DNA from: Blastobasis lacticolella | Lineage: Eukaryota; Arthropoda; Insecta; Lepidoptera; Blastobasidae | NCBI GenBank assembly: GCA_905147135.1 | Contig: LR990050.1 | Location: 8,678,001 to 8,742,000 of the forward strand | Length of the DNA stretch: 64,000 bases | Reading direction: 5' to 3' | In this document: positions 1 to 11,387 of the stretch, one piece after another | How positions within the stretch are numbered: the stretch's first letter is position 1 | How the letters are laid out: each line of letters opens with the position of its first letter | Translations under genes and position numbers: made by a program | Notes under the pieces: generated by a model | The model's database searches: none | Told to the model about the DNA's origin: nothing | Seen by the model: only the letters and a program-made list of their open reading frames with translations

Positions 1-318
1 TTACATCTAATATATCAAGTTCTAAATGAAGATGTTGAACATTATTACTTCGAGATAAAATAAATGTATAGCATCTACACTTTTGAGGTGTACTGTAACG
101 GAACTGGAGTTAACAAATACTGTACAGCAAACAAGAACAAATGAATTTAGTTTAGTGAGGAACCACGAAGATTTGGCAAATAGCTCATGATCTTAGTGCG
201 AGTAGATGTTTGCTCTAGAGAATTCGATATACTGTTGAATTTCATATTATGAACGTGATAAATAAAGTTTTATAGTATGTATATGTAGATATATTAAATA
301 ATAAAGATACAAAGGTTA

Positions 319-2280
319 TTAATTATCTTCAAATTCATGCAAAAATAGTTCAACCAGTTTGGGATTTGAATTGAGTAATCGCTCCAATGACTGCTTTCGC
401 TTAGCAACAGCTTTATTAACCAAAACACTATGCGCCGGTGTTGGCGGAACTTTATCAGTAACAGTTACTTCTGTTCTGCAAGTAGATTCAGTCATACAGG
501 GACATTCCACATGAGGGATGTAACCCTCAAGGTCTTCTTGACTTGAATACTGTGTTTCCACATTATGCGTAGGTTCTTTAGTTTCTGAAAACAATAGCTC
601 TTGATACGCTACTTCCTTTGCGCTCACAAAATCTGGAGTTCGTCCTACTTTAGGTAATTTACTAAGCGCGCCTTTAACTCTCGTTAGTCTTTCTTCGCTA
701 AAATCTACATACGTATTTAAATCTGGAAACTCCGATGTTGCGAGCCAGTCTTTGCAGGCTCGGTATGGACATGACTGAAGGCGTTGGATATCATCAACGA
801 GCAAAAGATCTTTGGAAGAACGCTCTGAATATACTGTTGACTCTGATGGTGTCCGCTGCGGTAGTGGTGGTAAACTATCTTCTTCAGGCTCGCAGGGAGG
901 TGTGGGAAATTTGTCGTGACATTTACAACGCAATGACTCTAAATAAGCTTTCACTTGAGCCATTTTTTGACATTTTGCGTAAACATATTTCCTTTGCACT
1001 CGTACCGCACGAAGTTCTTTTTCTGGTGGAAAAATTTCTTGGCTACCATAGACTGTAGACGGTGGCGTTACGTTATCAGCGAAATCGACTTCAAATGGAT
1101 CTTTGTCACATACTTTATGTACTTGAGGAGGCTGTATGAAATGAAATGCATTTGTAAGGTCATCTTCAGGTATTAGAATAGGTGGTGCCACTTCCGGAAC
1201 TGGGGCTTTCATTATTTCATTTAATTGGAGAACAACAAGTTTCTCGAGATCAAGTAAAAACACTATTTGTTCAGGTAATAATTTTAGACAATAGCTGATA
1301 AATTTTAAGAATAATTGCAGAACTTTCGATATTTTTTCTTCCCATTGCCTATTAATGTCAGCGATCTGTTCAGCTTGCTCCCTATAAGTATCAATAAGAC
1401 CTTGCTTTTCTTTTATCTTATCTACTTTTTCTTTCATTTCTTTATTCTGTACAGATTCTAAAGCAAACTGTCTAATTTTACATTTTTTACGTTCCGTACA
1501 CATCACATACATAGTAGTAGTAACATTTTCCGCCTCAACTTGTCTACAAAAAGCCTTTAACGCATCATTGTGCCCACAAATTGCTTTTTTAATAATTCTA
1601 TCTTTTTTATATTTCTCATTGTTAAGTAATAATTTATAATACAACGTTATCTTCTCAACTTCACTTTCATACTTTTTCTGTAATACGTCTTCCAAAATTT
1701 GTTTTTCTTTTTGCAATTTTACTTGTATTTCCTGATTTAAATCATGCATTAAATGAGCATTGTCCGTTAATAATACTTTCTCTACTTCCGTTTTTATATT
1801 GGCTTCTAAATCTAACAAGGTTTCTTCATAATATTTGGAACATTCTGTTTGCATTATATTACTTTTCTCCAATAAACTCTTCGCATATAATTCTTTTACT
1901 CTTGCCGTGACTGCTATCAATTCGTTTTCTTTTACATACTGCCAAGATGCTTCATTGTCTTCAATTAAAAGAAAGCGTTTTATAAAGGCAGCATGTTCTT
2001 CTTCTAATACCTGATTTCCAATATTAATTATTCCTTGGTGTGTCTGGCCTCTAAATATTTTTGACGTGAAAGGTGGCTTCAGTTCCACCTTTCCTATAAG
2101 CAAATCGCTGGGTGATGTCCATTCATCGTCAGTTTGTTTCTTCGGCTCTTTCGTACTCACTTCTGGCTGATCATTCGGCTTTTGGTAGTCACAGTAGTCA
2201 TCATCAAAGTAATTTTCGGCGTAAATGCTTGTTACTCTTTCGCCATCGTCCAAAGTATTAATAATATGATTTTTTTCCAT
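319..2280 (-). CDS. Coiled-coil protein, tentatively C6orf163-like, single exon, 653 aa
   Basis: An uninterrupted frame ends at TAA (319-321). The frame is open further upstream, but only through a TTG; the first ATG is at 2278-2280 in a strong context (A at -3, G at +4), so I start there. Residues 1-55 are acidic. About 68-100 hold a PPFTSKIF motif followed by INIGNQVLEEEHAAF. About 100-315 are charged, heptad-rich and almost certainly helical coiled coil. About 318-355 form an amphipathic/hydrophobic helix ending LKLLPEQIVFLLD. The rest is proline-rich and disordered with a short helical C-terminus. Order and motifs recall vertebrate C6orf163 (a PPxPFxKxF-type start, a coiled coil, then an INY..KLSPxxxxFIL-type segment), but this rests on remembered similarity and the protein is longer. 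No enzyme domain, signal peptide or transmembrane segment is evident. No AATAAA is seen in the 318 bases downstream; a TATAAA variant lies at 269-274. Coding status is well supported; function is unknown. Confidence 0.85.
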   Translation of the reverse strand: MEKNHIINTLDDGERVTSIYAENYFDDDYCDYQKPNDQPEVSTKEPKKQTDDEWTSPSDLLIGKVELKPPFTSKIFRGQTHQGIINIGNQVLEEEHAAFIKRFLLIEDNEASWQYVKENELIAVTARVKELYAKSLLEKSNIMQTECSKYYEETLLDLEANIKTEVEKVLLTDNAHLMHDLNQEIQVKLQKEKQILEDVLQKKYESEVEKITLYYKLLLNNEKYKKDRIIKKAICGHNDALKAFCRQVEAENVTTTMYVMCTERKKCKIRQFALESVQNKEMKEKVDKIKEKQGLIDTYREQAEQIADINRQWEEKISKVLQLFLKFISYCLKLLPEQIVFLLDLEKLVVLQLNEIMKAPVPEVAPPILIPEDDLTNAFHFIQPPQVHKVCDKDPFEVDFADNVTPPSTVYGSQEIFPPEKELRAVRVQRKYVYAKCQKMAQVKAYLESLRCKCHDKFPTPPCEPEEDSLPPLPQRTPSESTVYSERSSKDLLLVDDIQRLQSCPYRACKDWLATSEFPDLNTYVDFSEERLTRVKGALSKLPKVGRTPDFVSAKEVAYQELLFSETKEPTHNVETQYSSQEDLEGYIPHVECPCMTESTCRTEVTVTDKVPPTPAHSVLVNKAVAKRKQSLERLLNSNPKLVELFLHEFEDN

Positions 2281-4019
2281 TCTAACAAAAAAATGTGATA
2301 AAAATTGTCTGTCAAATGCCAAGTTGCAGTGACATCTAAAACTTTTTCAGTAAAAAGTTTGATTAACCTGAGATTGTATAAACTATCATTAATTGTATAA
2401 GATAATCAGAAAACCAAATCATGCAGCTATATTGACTACGGTAAATTTTCAACTTAACATTAGAGTCGGTATTCAAATAGGCGAGCGCGTCGACGGCCTA
2501 CCTGTGATTAGCGCGGTGATGTAGCGGCGCGCGCCCGAGTTTAATTAAATACTTCCTTACACCACCCACCTACTAATTCACCTCATGTACCCCGTCTTAT
2601 CTCTTCCCGCCGGCACTAAACCGTTCTAGAACATTCTTTACCCACTGGCATAACCAAATTAGACAAAGTAACTGCCGCAATATCTGTCCAATCCACAATA
2701 TTTGTGGCAAAACCTCTCGATTCCTCGTTTAATACAGGCCCCAAACAGGCGCATGTGATAATAAATTACTACCGTATCTCGACTCCATTCTCATTACGGA
2801 TGCGGCAATGTCCGACGGAGTTTTGTCATAACTCAGTCTCGGTTGAAATTATTTCCGTTGGGTCTGATGAGAAAACTAGAGGTGGAGAACTCGAAATGTA
2901 AGTATTCGCGCAACAAGCCGTGGTGTAACGGCGGGACATATTTCATTCTTAACGAAGTTAAATTTCCGGGGAGGTCCTGTAGGAGCGTGCGTAGCCCTGA
3001 TAAAAGGCTGCCAGCCCACAATGCCGATTTTGTATACGAGTCTCCCTCATCGTCTGCTTAAAACTATTACCTGCTTATGCAAAAGGGAAATAAGAAATAA
3101 ATACCCACAATATTTAGATACCTATAAAAACCTGTAAATATATGAAAAAATAGTAGGTACCTACTGATTTTTTTACTTACATATATAGAGTACCTAGAAC
3201 AGCTAAACTAAAACAAAACTGACGTGCAATAAGTATACCTATGTCAAAACAGATAGAGGTTGCCTAAAAGTTATTCGTTTGTTTGACGTGCTCACAATAA
3301 AACAACAACCATAATTCAGAAAGTGGGAACAAGTTGGATTGTTTTCTACACATCATATCGGCAAATAAATCTTTGGACGCTTATCTGGCGTCAAACTTAA
3401 TTCCCATGCATAATTCAGCGCGTCGTCGAAACACAGGGCCGGAGCGTAGTACATGATGGAGTATACATTTACAAAGATCGACTATACCCCCAAAAATGTA
3501 CAAACGTAATCTTAGATCTAAATCCATAATTCGGTTGATTTCTTGCATTTTCAGAGCAGTTAGCTAAACTGAGTCTAATGAAAGGTAGATGTCTAGTCTA
3601 AAGAAAGGCGTGGAGATAGTTTAAACCGTGGACGTAATGGACAGCATTTTCGTTTATTATTATAGAAAAGAGAATGTAAATAAAAATCGTCCAGGACTAC
3701 AAAAAATCGCCCAATCTCAATACGTCCCAGCACAAAGCGCGTGGAAAGCGAAACTTGGTTGTTGGTAACTCGGGCCCCGCCGACTATGACTGACATCTAT
3801 CTAACTAATAGTCAAACAAAACTGCAGACACCTTTATAACACTGCTGCCTGAATTTTCAAGACGATACCCACGCCTACTTTATATACCAACCATAGACGA
3901 TATGCGTAGTTATCTAACACAGCTATGTACAAAAGGACATACGACATAGGTACTCATAGTAGGATACTTCTTTATCTTACACTAAGTATATTTCTGTAGC
4001 ATAAACGGTCCTGGGCTCT
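2281..4019. other. 5' flank of the coiled-coil gene; no gene recognised
   Basis: The AT-rich stretch 2281-2450 would hold the 5' UTR and core promoter of the minus-strand gene, but no convincing TATA box or initiator can be fixed. A CpG-richer patch follows at 2480-2610. The remaining sequence has only short frames without splice logic or recognisable domains. Confidence 0.3.
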
Positions 4020-4257
4020 CCATCTCGTCCATGTGGATAATTTTTTGTGTAACCCCCGCTTCTCCATAATGTCCACGCACACTCCGCATCAAGTCAGGAC
4101 GATTGAATCAGATCGTCAAAGAAAGTAAATACTGCAAATGAGCACTAAGAACGTATTTTGGAAGTTCTGCCTTAAAGGAAACGGGATTGGGAATATTGCA
4201 TGGACATTGATGAGGAAACGGGGGTTACACAAAATCTGATCCACAAAGACGAAATGG
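4020..4257. mobile_element. Short inverted-repeat DNA element (MITE-like), ~240 bp
   Basis: The first ~60 bases and the reverse complement of the last ~60 match along most of their length. Both arms begin CCATYTCGTC and share the block TTTTGTGTAACCCCCG, followed by related TCC...AATGTCCAYGCA. The interior is non-coding. A terminal repeat this long round a ~120-bp core fits a non-autonomous cut-and-paste transposon. No clear target-site duplication is visible, so the superfamily is left open. Confidence 0.6.
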
Positions 4258-4829
4258 CCGTCAAAGGCCAGTAGGCATACCTACATGTCCTGATAGTATA
4301 ACACAGCAGAGATTGTAGCTAGAACTTTGTGCCGGCATGCGGTGTTTTGTTGCAACAGAAGCGCTGCGCCGCGGACCAGGGGCTCGTCACAATCGAACAC
4401 GCGTGAGATTGACGCGCTAGGTACAAAATCAATTTAGCGTAGTGCCGCGCCGGCTGCACAGCGTTTCATCCCATTCTGTACCTGCCAAAAAGCAAATTGC
4501 TATTGGTGTCCTCGAAAGCCGATGCAAATATTATGTTGAGTATCGTTAGTTTCCCGGAATAAACTGTCGGATAAAGGGAATAGTATCTGCGCAATTATGT
4601 TTCGCTAGTGCGTTATTTGACGTTCAATCTGTGAAACTACTGAACCTGTTTCGGTGAAATCGAATCGACAAATTGGTAACTCGTTATACCCAAATCCTCT
4701 CAAAATTCCAGTTTTGAGGGCGAATCATATCCAGCAGAGGATGATAAAAGACTGTTACTCAAGCAAAAAAATTTCATTTTATAAAATAAAATTTTAAGAG
4801 AAGTAGGGCATAGCAGGGTATCTCGTTTG

Positions 4830-5034
4830 AATTGGAGCCGCCCGACTGGGGAAGTACCTCCACCTTACAGAATATCGCAGCTAAATAATACTATTTGCTG
4901 CCAGAGCAACGTGTTATAGAGGTGGGCAACGCATGTGCGATACTCTTGGTGTTGCTAATGTATATAGGCAGTAGTGACCACTATCCATCAGGTGGCCCGC
5001 TTGCCTGTTTGCCTACCGTATGACATAAAAAAAA
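4830..5034 (+). mobile_element. 5'-truncated LINE 3' end (UTR-like module with A-rich tail)
   Basis: The segment runs from GAGCCGCCCGACTGGGG through GTGTTATAGAGGTGGGCAAC and the CTATCCATCAGGTGGCCCGC core to an A-rich end (ATGACATAAAAAAAAG). The same module is found at 35728-35824 (plus) and 53691-53900 (minus), the latter sharing the extra upstream GCAACGTGTTATAGAGGTGG. Modules of this kind form the 3' ends of lepidopteran non-LTR retrotransposons. Only the 3' part is present, as in 5'-truncated insertions. Confidence 0.6.
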
Positions 5035-5123
5035 GTAGAAAAAAAGATTTTAGAAGCTTTAACTAGATATTTTTTGGAAAACGTGATTATCTGTTTAATA
5101 GATCAACGTCGCCTATGAACAGT

Positions 5124-5470
5124 CATCACCATCTTGGCGTTAATGTCCCGGTTGTGCTCTCGAGCACGAAGGCCCGGGGTCCACCTTAACCATGATCCAG
5201 GATTTGGCGACCAAGTAATTACAGTTGAGCGACTGCCATCTGACCTGCGTGGCCAGGGTAACCTGACCAGATTAGATGACCTGACAAATTCAGTTGCCTG
5301 AATTTGCAGGTTTCATCACGATGTTTTCCCTTACCGTAAAAGCATCGGTTAGAATTCAACTAATGTACATATCTCAGAAAAGAGTCATTGGTACATGGCC
5401 GCAGCGAGATTCGAACCCGGTTCCTCTAGCTTACAAGTCGGATACTCTACCGCCCGGCCACCGAGGCTCC
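5124..5470 (-). mobile_element. Full-length tRNA-derived SINE with target-site duplication
   Basis: Read on the minus strand, it starts with a tRNA-like head (about 5395-5470) with an A-box-like GGTGGCCGGGCGG and a B box GGTTCGAATC, continues through a body containing the reverse of AGAATTCAACTAATGTACAT, and ends in a GATGGTGATG tail. It is flanked by direct repeats GCCTATGAACAGT at 5111-5123 and 5471-5483, the expected target-site duplication of LINE-mediated insertion. Related copies lie at 20368, 28895, 51075, 54211, 61274 and 62521. Confidence 0.85.
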
Positions 5471-5735
5471 GCCTATGAACAGTATGGATTATTAAAAACA
5501 AACCCGATTATAAAAAAAGACCTTCAGCTACCAGCTATGCCTATGCGGTATTCGTTAACAATATTTAAATTCAGTGCAGCATAGGAAATAGTTTTAGCAT
5601 TTGTCCGATGCTTGCAAACTCACACACAGAATTGCAAATAGATTGAGCCCGTGGCCCGGCAAGGTCCACAGGTCCGTCTTCAAACTTTTGAAAGACTTTT
5701 CGCTTTAAGAACTACACGAGTTTTATTTATGTGAA

Positions 5736-6063
5736 ATGAAATGAAATCACATTTACTGTTCCCTTAAGCTCACAACACAACATACACATATACTTACCTA
5801 CAGCAGATAGTAATCAATACACAATAAAAAAGTATTTACAAATTACCTACAACTACCTACCTAGATATGTGGCACTCAGTATCGGAACTGCTGTAGTGTG
5901 GTACCCCCCGACAACAAAAGGACTTCACTCAGCGTAGCCATAGCTGAGCCGCGTCACGGTCTTCCGCGAGTCCCGCGGCTAACGTGTATGTAACTGGCTT
6001 TTGATAATGTAACAAAGGTCAAATGCAAGCCTATAATTAATAAAAAAAAAAAAAAAAAAAAAA
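5736..6063 (+). mobile_element. Poly(A)-tailed retroposed fragment
   Basis: The segment starts near a GAAATGAAATGAAATCAC motif and ends in AATTAATAAAAA running into an uninterrupted tract of about 22 A (6042-6063). The internal part (5880-6000) is GC-richer than the flanks. A polyadenylated end with an AATAAA-like motif just before it suggests a retroposed 3' end, but no coding sequence or family is recognised and target-site duplications are not clear. Confidence 0.35.
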
Positions 6064-8163
6064 GTAAGTGCTTAAGTAAATGAAAAATTCAACAAAAACC
6101 CTAACCTGGTTTGTCGGCATACCACACATTTACAAAATCGTAGGTTTCATGTATCGTACCTCCTGTAGTACTCTTCAAATCCCTTTACAGATTCTATAAA
6201 TTCTATATAGATTCTATAAAAATACTACGGACAGTGCAAAACTCACGAAAATAAACCGTCTAATTGGATTTAGGTGCAGACAGAAATAGCTTTTGCACTG
6301 AAACGCTTAAATTGTATCAATGTCTATAAGCGGTGCGTCCGTTCACCCAGTGGCTTGTACGTGTTATTGCCGGCTGGCACGGCATAAGAAGGTGTTGCTT
6401 ATAATTTGGCCGGGGTAAGATTGCGCAGTAATGTAGGGTAAGGGCTGCCTGAATTGCTGTATTTCCTTAATAGTCTGCATTTACCCCCGCCGACAATTTG
6501 TGACAAGAGCGTGAGCTAAATTGTCGCCGAAAGGAAATAAACTAATTTGCTTGTATATGGCATTCATAACTAAGCTGCTCCTCGAAATACGCAGCGGGAC
6601 AATGCTGGATCTCGAGTCTCTTTATGGCGCTCTTCTTCTGCATTTAACATTTAGAATAGTCCATTATTTTCTATTCAATGATAATTTAAAAAAATACTAT
6701 TTGTCACTATTGATCATTATTCAATCTGTTCTCACTTGCCCCATCTGTATTATACACATGGATTTATGATCTGTAAAACCAATTTAGAACACGCGACGGG
6801 TGCATGCACTGTAAAAATGTATAAGAAACTCTGATTTAAATACAATAAACACGCAAACTTTTGCATATTTTTAAAGTAATATACGGCTGAAATCGATTGA
6901 TAACAGTCGTTGGTAAAGTAATTACAATCGCAAGTACATCCATAAATGGAGTCCCGCTCAGGGAAACTTGAAAATAGTGAGCAATAAAACCATGTGCGAT
7001 TATCATATAACTCAAGCGGAGAAATGGCTGGAGTACGAAAGCAATTAAAACAACTCCCGTTTCTATGAGTAAGCACGTTCCCCTTAAATCTTAGTTCGCA
7101 TTAAGTAGACAGTGTTAGGTGTTTAATAATGAATTCTTTCAGCTGGCACGTAGTTAATAAAGGATGTTGTATAAATGAAGGGGTCGTAAAATGTGTCATT
7201 GTAGAGCATCAGATAGGAGAGTTTAATGCGGGTATTAAGGCGCGGCCCGCGGGGATGAGCGCTCGACGGGTTATGAGCTCGCGTATGCAACGGCGGTGCC
7301 ATATTCGCGGCTTAACCCCCCGTATTGATAGGTAAATTAAACACCGCTTCTTACATGGTAGTGATAGTTTAGAACTCAGTAGTAAGTATGTAAGTAAAAA
7401 CTCTCTATTGCACACATTAAAATTAAACATAGCAGGAAAAAAAGAATAAAATTTATATGCGCGCAAAGGCGACCTTATCGCTTTAAGCGATCGTAGCGGT
7501 GGCTATTTACCTGTGGCGAGAAAGCAGATGGAAAAAGAAAATGGAGAGTTTAATTTTTATTTTACTGTGGACTATTAGAAAATAGAAATCAATCTTTATC
7601 CCAACATTAACATTGAAAGACATATAAAATCAATTACAACCTTTGTTTTCTTAAACGAACACTTTTTTATTATTTACCCTCAATATGCCACTGAAAACTC
7701 AACTTGATCTTGAATCCGTTAAACTCATCGGCTAATTTTACCCTTAATTATCCCAAAACACTTTAAACAGTGATTTGACCTAACAATGATTGAGTTAAAC
7801 ATCAGTGAGGGTGGGCCCTTTATGATTCAATTGTCTCCCGGCCGGACTGTCCGGCGGACCGTCTTCAAGCGACCTACGTCACGCGGACGCCGCGCCGCCG
7901 TCACGTAGACTGTAAACGTCCCGACAGAAACGTCACAATGACCCCTCAATAAAATTAACACGTACAGCGCAGGCGACGTCTTTTGTGCGGTCGTGTTCTT
8001 GGGTTCGATGATGGGGGGTTTTGGTGACGATAATTACCGACGGGATGATGTAATGATTTTATGTTTTGCTGTCGTTATCTATGCTACTTGACAATATTAT
8101 AAAGAATTGTCGTGTTTATGTTAGATACTTACTTAAGGTTTTACAGATTTTTACATCACGACT
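6064..8163. other. Non-coding stretch; no gene recognised
   Basis: Mostly AT-rich sequence with two CpG-rich blocks at about 7220-7330 and 7830-7990. Frames here are short and show no domain or splice logic. The CpG blocks contain CCGCGCCGCC-type runs next to AT motifs and might be regulatory, which is inference only. Confidence 0.25.
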
Positions 8164-8243
8164 TGTATTGTAAACAGCCATAGGCTGCGGTAACGCTTAC
8201 CTTGAGACTGATACTAAACTTGTTTGCCACCGTACAAAATTAT
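8164..8243 (+). mobile_element. LINE 3'-end fragment
   Basis: It matches the module TATTGYAAACRGCCATAGGC...GCTTACC...CTTGTTTGCCACCGT that also occurs at 20195-20285, 44551-44620 and 57319-57448. In the 20 kb copy this module directly follows a decayed reverse-transcriptase C-terminus, so it is the 3' UTR of that LINE family. This copy is short and diverged. Confidence 0.5.
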
Positions 8244-11027
8244 ATATTATACCTACCTAAATAGTTTTGTTTGTTTAAACACAGTTAACCCCGAAATCAC
8301 TGTACTAGTTTAGAAAATTCACTCATAAAAAGGATGTTCATAATTTGTGGCTCAAAAATTTGTGTAATGACCACTATACGAGCATGCGAAAATATTTTTT
8401 TCTATTGACTTCTTTAACTTAAGCTTGTAAGCTACTGAGATTTGCTAACCCACTTCGCATAATACACTTATCGAAAAACAAGTACATTGTAGAAATACTT
8501 AGTACTAACATCTGTACAATAGCGCTTACATAAGCAGGCCCACGAAATGGTTCAGCTTAGGCGAGCGTTTGGAATTCGAGTACCTAATGTAATGCATCTA
8601 AACCGGACGGTGGATCGGCAGAACCAGATTCCGGGCGTGCATCCGAGCACCGGCGTTAGCCCGGGTGTAGCCTCTGTCAGTCACCGGTTGCAGCGTCTTT
8701 GGTATTTGCCACTATATAGACAGCACACGGTGTAGCACCAAAGAGGGAAATGCCAAGGTACGATTATAGCTCTTATAAATAATACTGTAAGATTAAATAT
8801 ATCGAAATTATGTATAGGGGAAGGGGAGGCATGACGTGGTCGCGATGTAAAACGGGGCTACGAAATGTTTTCGAATAGAAAGCAAGAAGCCAACAAGAAG
8901 CCATTTTGATCAAGGATTAGTATGAGCGAAAGAAAAAAGTTGAGTGTCTCGACGAACTAATTTCGTGCAATAAAAAATCTTTATTATAAGGTTTTATTAA
9001 AAGTGGTCTTTTAAAGTACATTGTTGCTTGTTTACTTTGTTGCGGTATAGATTAAAAATTATTATTTTTTCAAGTCAGCCTTTGGACGGAATTTATCCGA
9101 AGGTTGGGTGAGTAGGCTGCTAGCTTGGTGAATGATGAGCTCACAATAACAATTCTTGTGCCTTTGTGAATAGTGAAAACGACAAAGAAATTGAGTTTGT
9201 ATTTATTGTAAAATAATTAGCTTACCTCATTTTACCTCTTGCCTTATTTTCATAGGGCCACCTCACCAAGTGGTACGAGACAAAATGGTATTTTGCAAGT
9301 TCTAATCAACCATTTATTACAAAAAATGTGGAAAGTTGATTCCCCAAGACCAAATTGTGTCAGGCCAAATTGTGAGGTCAGTTTAATAAGACATGTGCTA
9401 TAACCTAGCTACCTTAGCTACTCGTCATCGCTACTGCCCTCCCCCCTCCTAGACCTATTAACGGTGGTATTTACTAAAATAAATGCATTATTCCCTTAAT
9501 GCAGCAATTGGCTTACATCTATACAATCTATTTAAATATGCAAGGCCTTCAATTTCTCCTGTAAACAATAGTAATAGGAAAATGTACAAAAGCAAATTTC
9601 CAGAAGCTACACTTTTTGTGTTAGACCTGCCAAATAAGCCGGACGTTATGCTTCTCTGTACCTTATTTACCTGGCCGACTCCTCGTATGGGTAGGGATTG
9701 GCGGTGTCTGTCCGAATGCAGTTATCAGGGCCCGCGACACTCGGTCGACCCCTCCTAGGGTTGACGGAGGTCGTGCGTGGCCCGGTTCGATTGCGATATG
9801 CCCACACGGATTTGGTCGCTCAACCCGACCGCTCTGTAGTATCGCCGAGGATTAGTTTCGATTGTAAGCCTATCGAAATTTTGGTGGTGATAGTTTGACT
9901 TTAAATGTAGCATTTTAGCAGCTCTACGTACCTACAATCTATATAACCTTGTTAATCAAAAGAATTGTATTAAACCTTGTTTATTTAAGACAAATAACCG
10001 CACATGGACTTACTCAGCTACCTAATAAATTGATAAAAATGAAGAAAGTTCTGATTCTCATACAAACTATTATGGACAGCACATTCCGCCGTTTTCTACA
10101 CAAAATATGGAATTCTCATCTCGTCCGATGCGGGTTTGAACTGGCGAGCTTTTCATTAGCCGCAGCAAAGTGGCGTAATTAAATAAATTGATCGTTAGTA
10201 TCATAAGGTTGGCGACGAAACTTCCCGAGCCGTCGCCGCGGCCACGTGCCCGCACTCGCAATGAACTCCGCCCGCGACAAAGCGCTCGGCACTCCGCAAT
10301 CCACAACTTTATATGTCGTCTTATTCAAATCATAACTCAGTCTCCGAAACTAGGAAAGTGCTTGCTCCGCTCTGGCTTTGTTAGTAACTGTTTTCTTAAA
10401 CGATTGTCTTTTTATTTTGCTGAAATTTATATTTTCAACGGGCCCGGGCGCAGCGCGTGTCTCGACAACATATTTCACTACATAAATCATAACTTTATTT
10501 CCTCTCGCTCAGCGAGTCGAGGTGTCTTTGGACCGGCTTTAAGAGTGCCGGCGCCGTCTGCACCGCAACAAAGGACACCGAAATTAAATTACGTGCAGAT
10601 GGAACGTCGGGACGTTAATATTATTTCTAAATATGCAATTTAATACGATGGGTACAGAGAAACTTTAATCCGCTCTTGCACCGAGGAAACCACTCGCGCG
10701 ACTTCGCGCTGCGCACGCTGTATTCGACGCCACTGGCGCGTTACTTAATTAATCTTAATCCGAAAGTTCCAATGTAGTTGCTGTTATTGTAAGATTTATG
10801 TGCAAATAACGAGGTTCTGCGTTGTGCAAAGATTTTGTAATTAGCATGTCGTTTTGCTAGTTGTTAACCGTAGATAAAGTTTAGTGAAGATACGTAAACA
10901 AAATATAAGGAATATGGTTAATGAGGAACAAACTTTATGAGGAGCTCATATTATAAAAACGCGAAAATGAATTTGTTGACTATATGTAAATATATGTTAC
11001 GGAGCATGTGATTAATCCAGGCATTTT
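8244..11027. other. Non-coding stretch; no gene recognised
   Basis: AT-rich sequence with GC-rich patches at about 9680-9850, 10200-10300 and 10440-10570. Open frames (for example a 151-codon one at 10188-10643) follow the GC-rich composition and have no recognisable product. Nothing repetitive enough to name was identified. Confidence 0.25.
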
Positions 11028-11387
11028 TTATAATGCCCGGGCAATATGAATAATGACGTCAAATCGGGCAATATAATTATTATTTATTTAAAGTTCATTA
11101 CTTATCACATTACCCGGTCATTATGAATACCGCTAGGTAAGTGTTGGGCAACTGATAATTTAGATACATTAGGCAACAAATTGAACTGGTTGCACTCCAA
11201 AAAAAATTTAGATTTGGCTCTGGCAACTAACACGTACACTCGTCGCGCACATTTTAGATTAGGTTTTTTGACAAATTTTCAATCCCAATAAGTCTCTGCC
11301 CAATAAGTGACGAGCATTATTCATGATGCCCGGTCATTTTGTCTGCTCATATTGGGCAGGCTTATTCATATTGCCCGGGCGTTATAA
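11028..11387. mobile_element. MITE-like element with 26-bp terminal inverted repeats, 360 bp
   Basis: The left end (11028-11053) and right end (11362-11387) are inverted copies matching at 25 of 26 positions; both carry TTGCCCGGGC. Inside are more diverged versions of the same words (ATTACCCGGTCATTATGAAT near 11110, ATTATTCATGATGCCCGGTC near 11315), so the subterminal regions are also internally repetitive. No coding capacity. The outer TTATAA is part of the palindrome, so a TA-rich target-site duplication cannot be separated from the repeat itself. Confidence 0.75.

Noticed and set aside
2281..2322. 14-residue N-terminal extension of the coiled-coil gene
   Set aside because: It would need a TTG start; the ATG at 2278-2280 has a strong context and is the better eukaryotic start.
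10188..10643. 151-codon frame on the plus strand
   Set aside because: Follows a GC-rich patch with open frames also on the other strand; no domain or repeat match.
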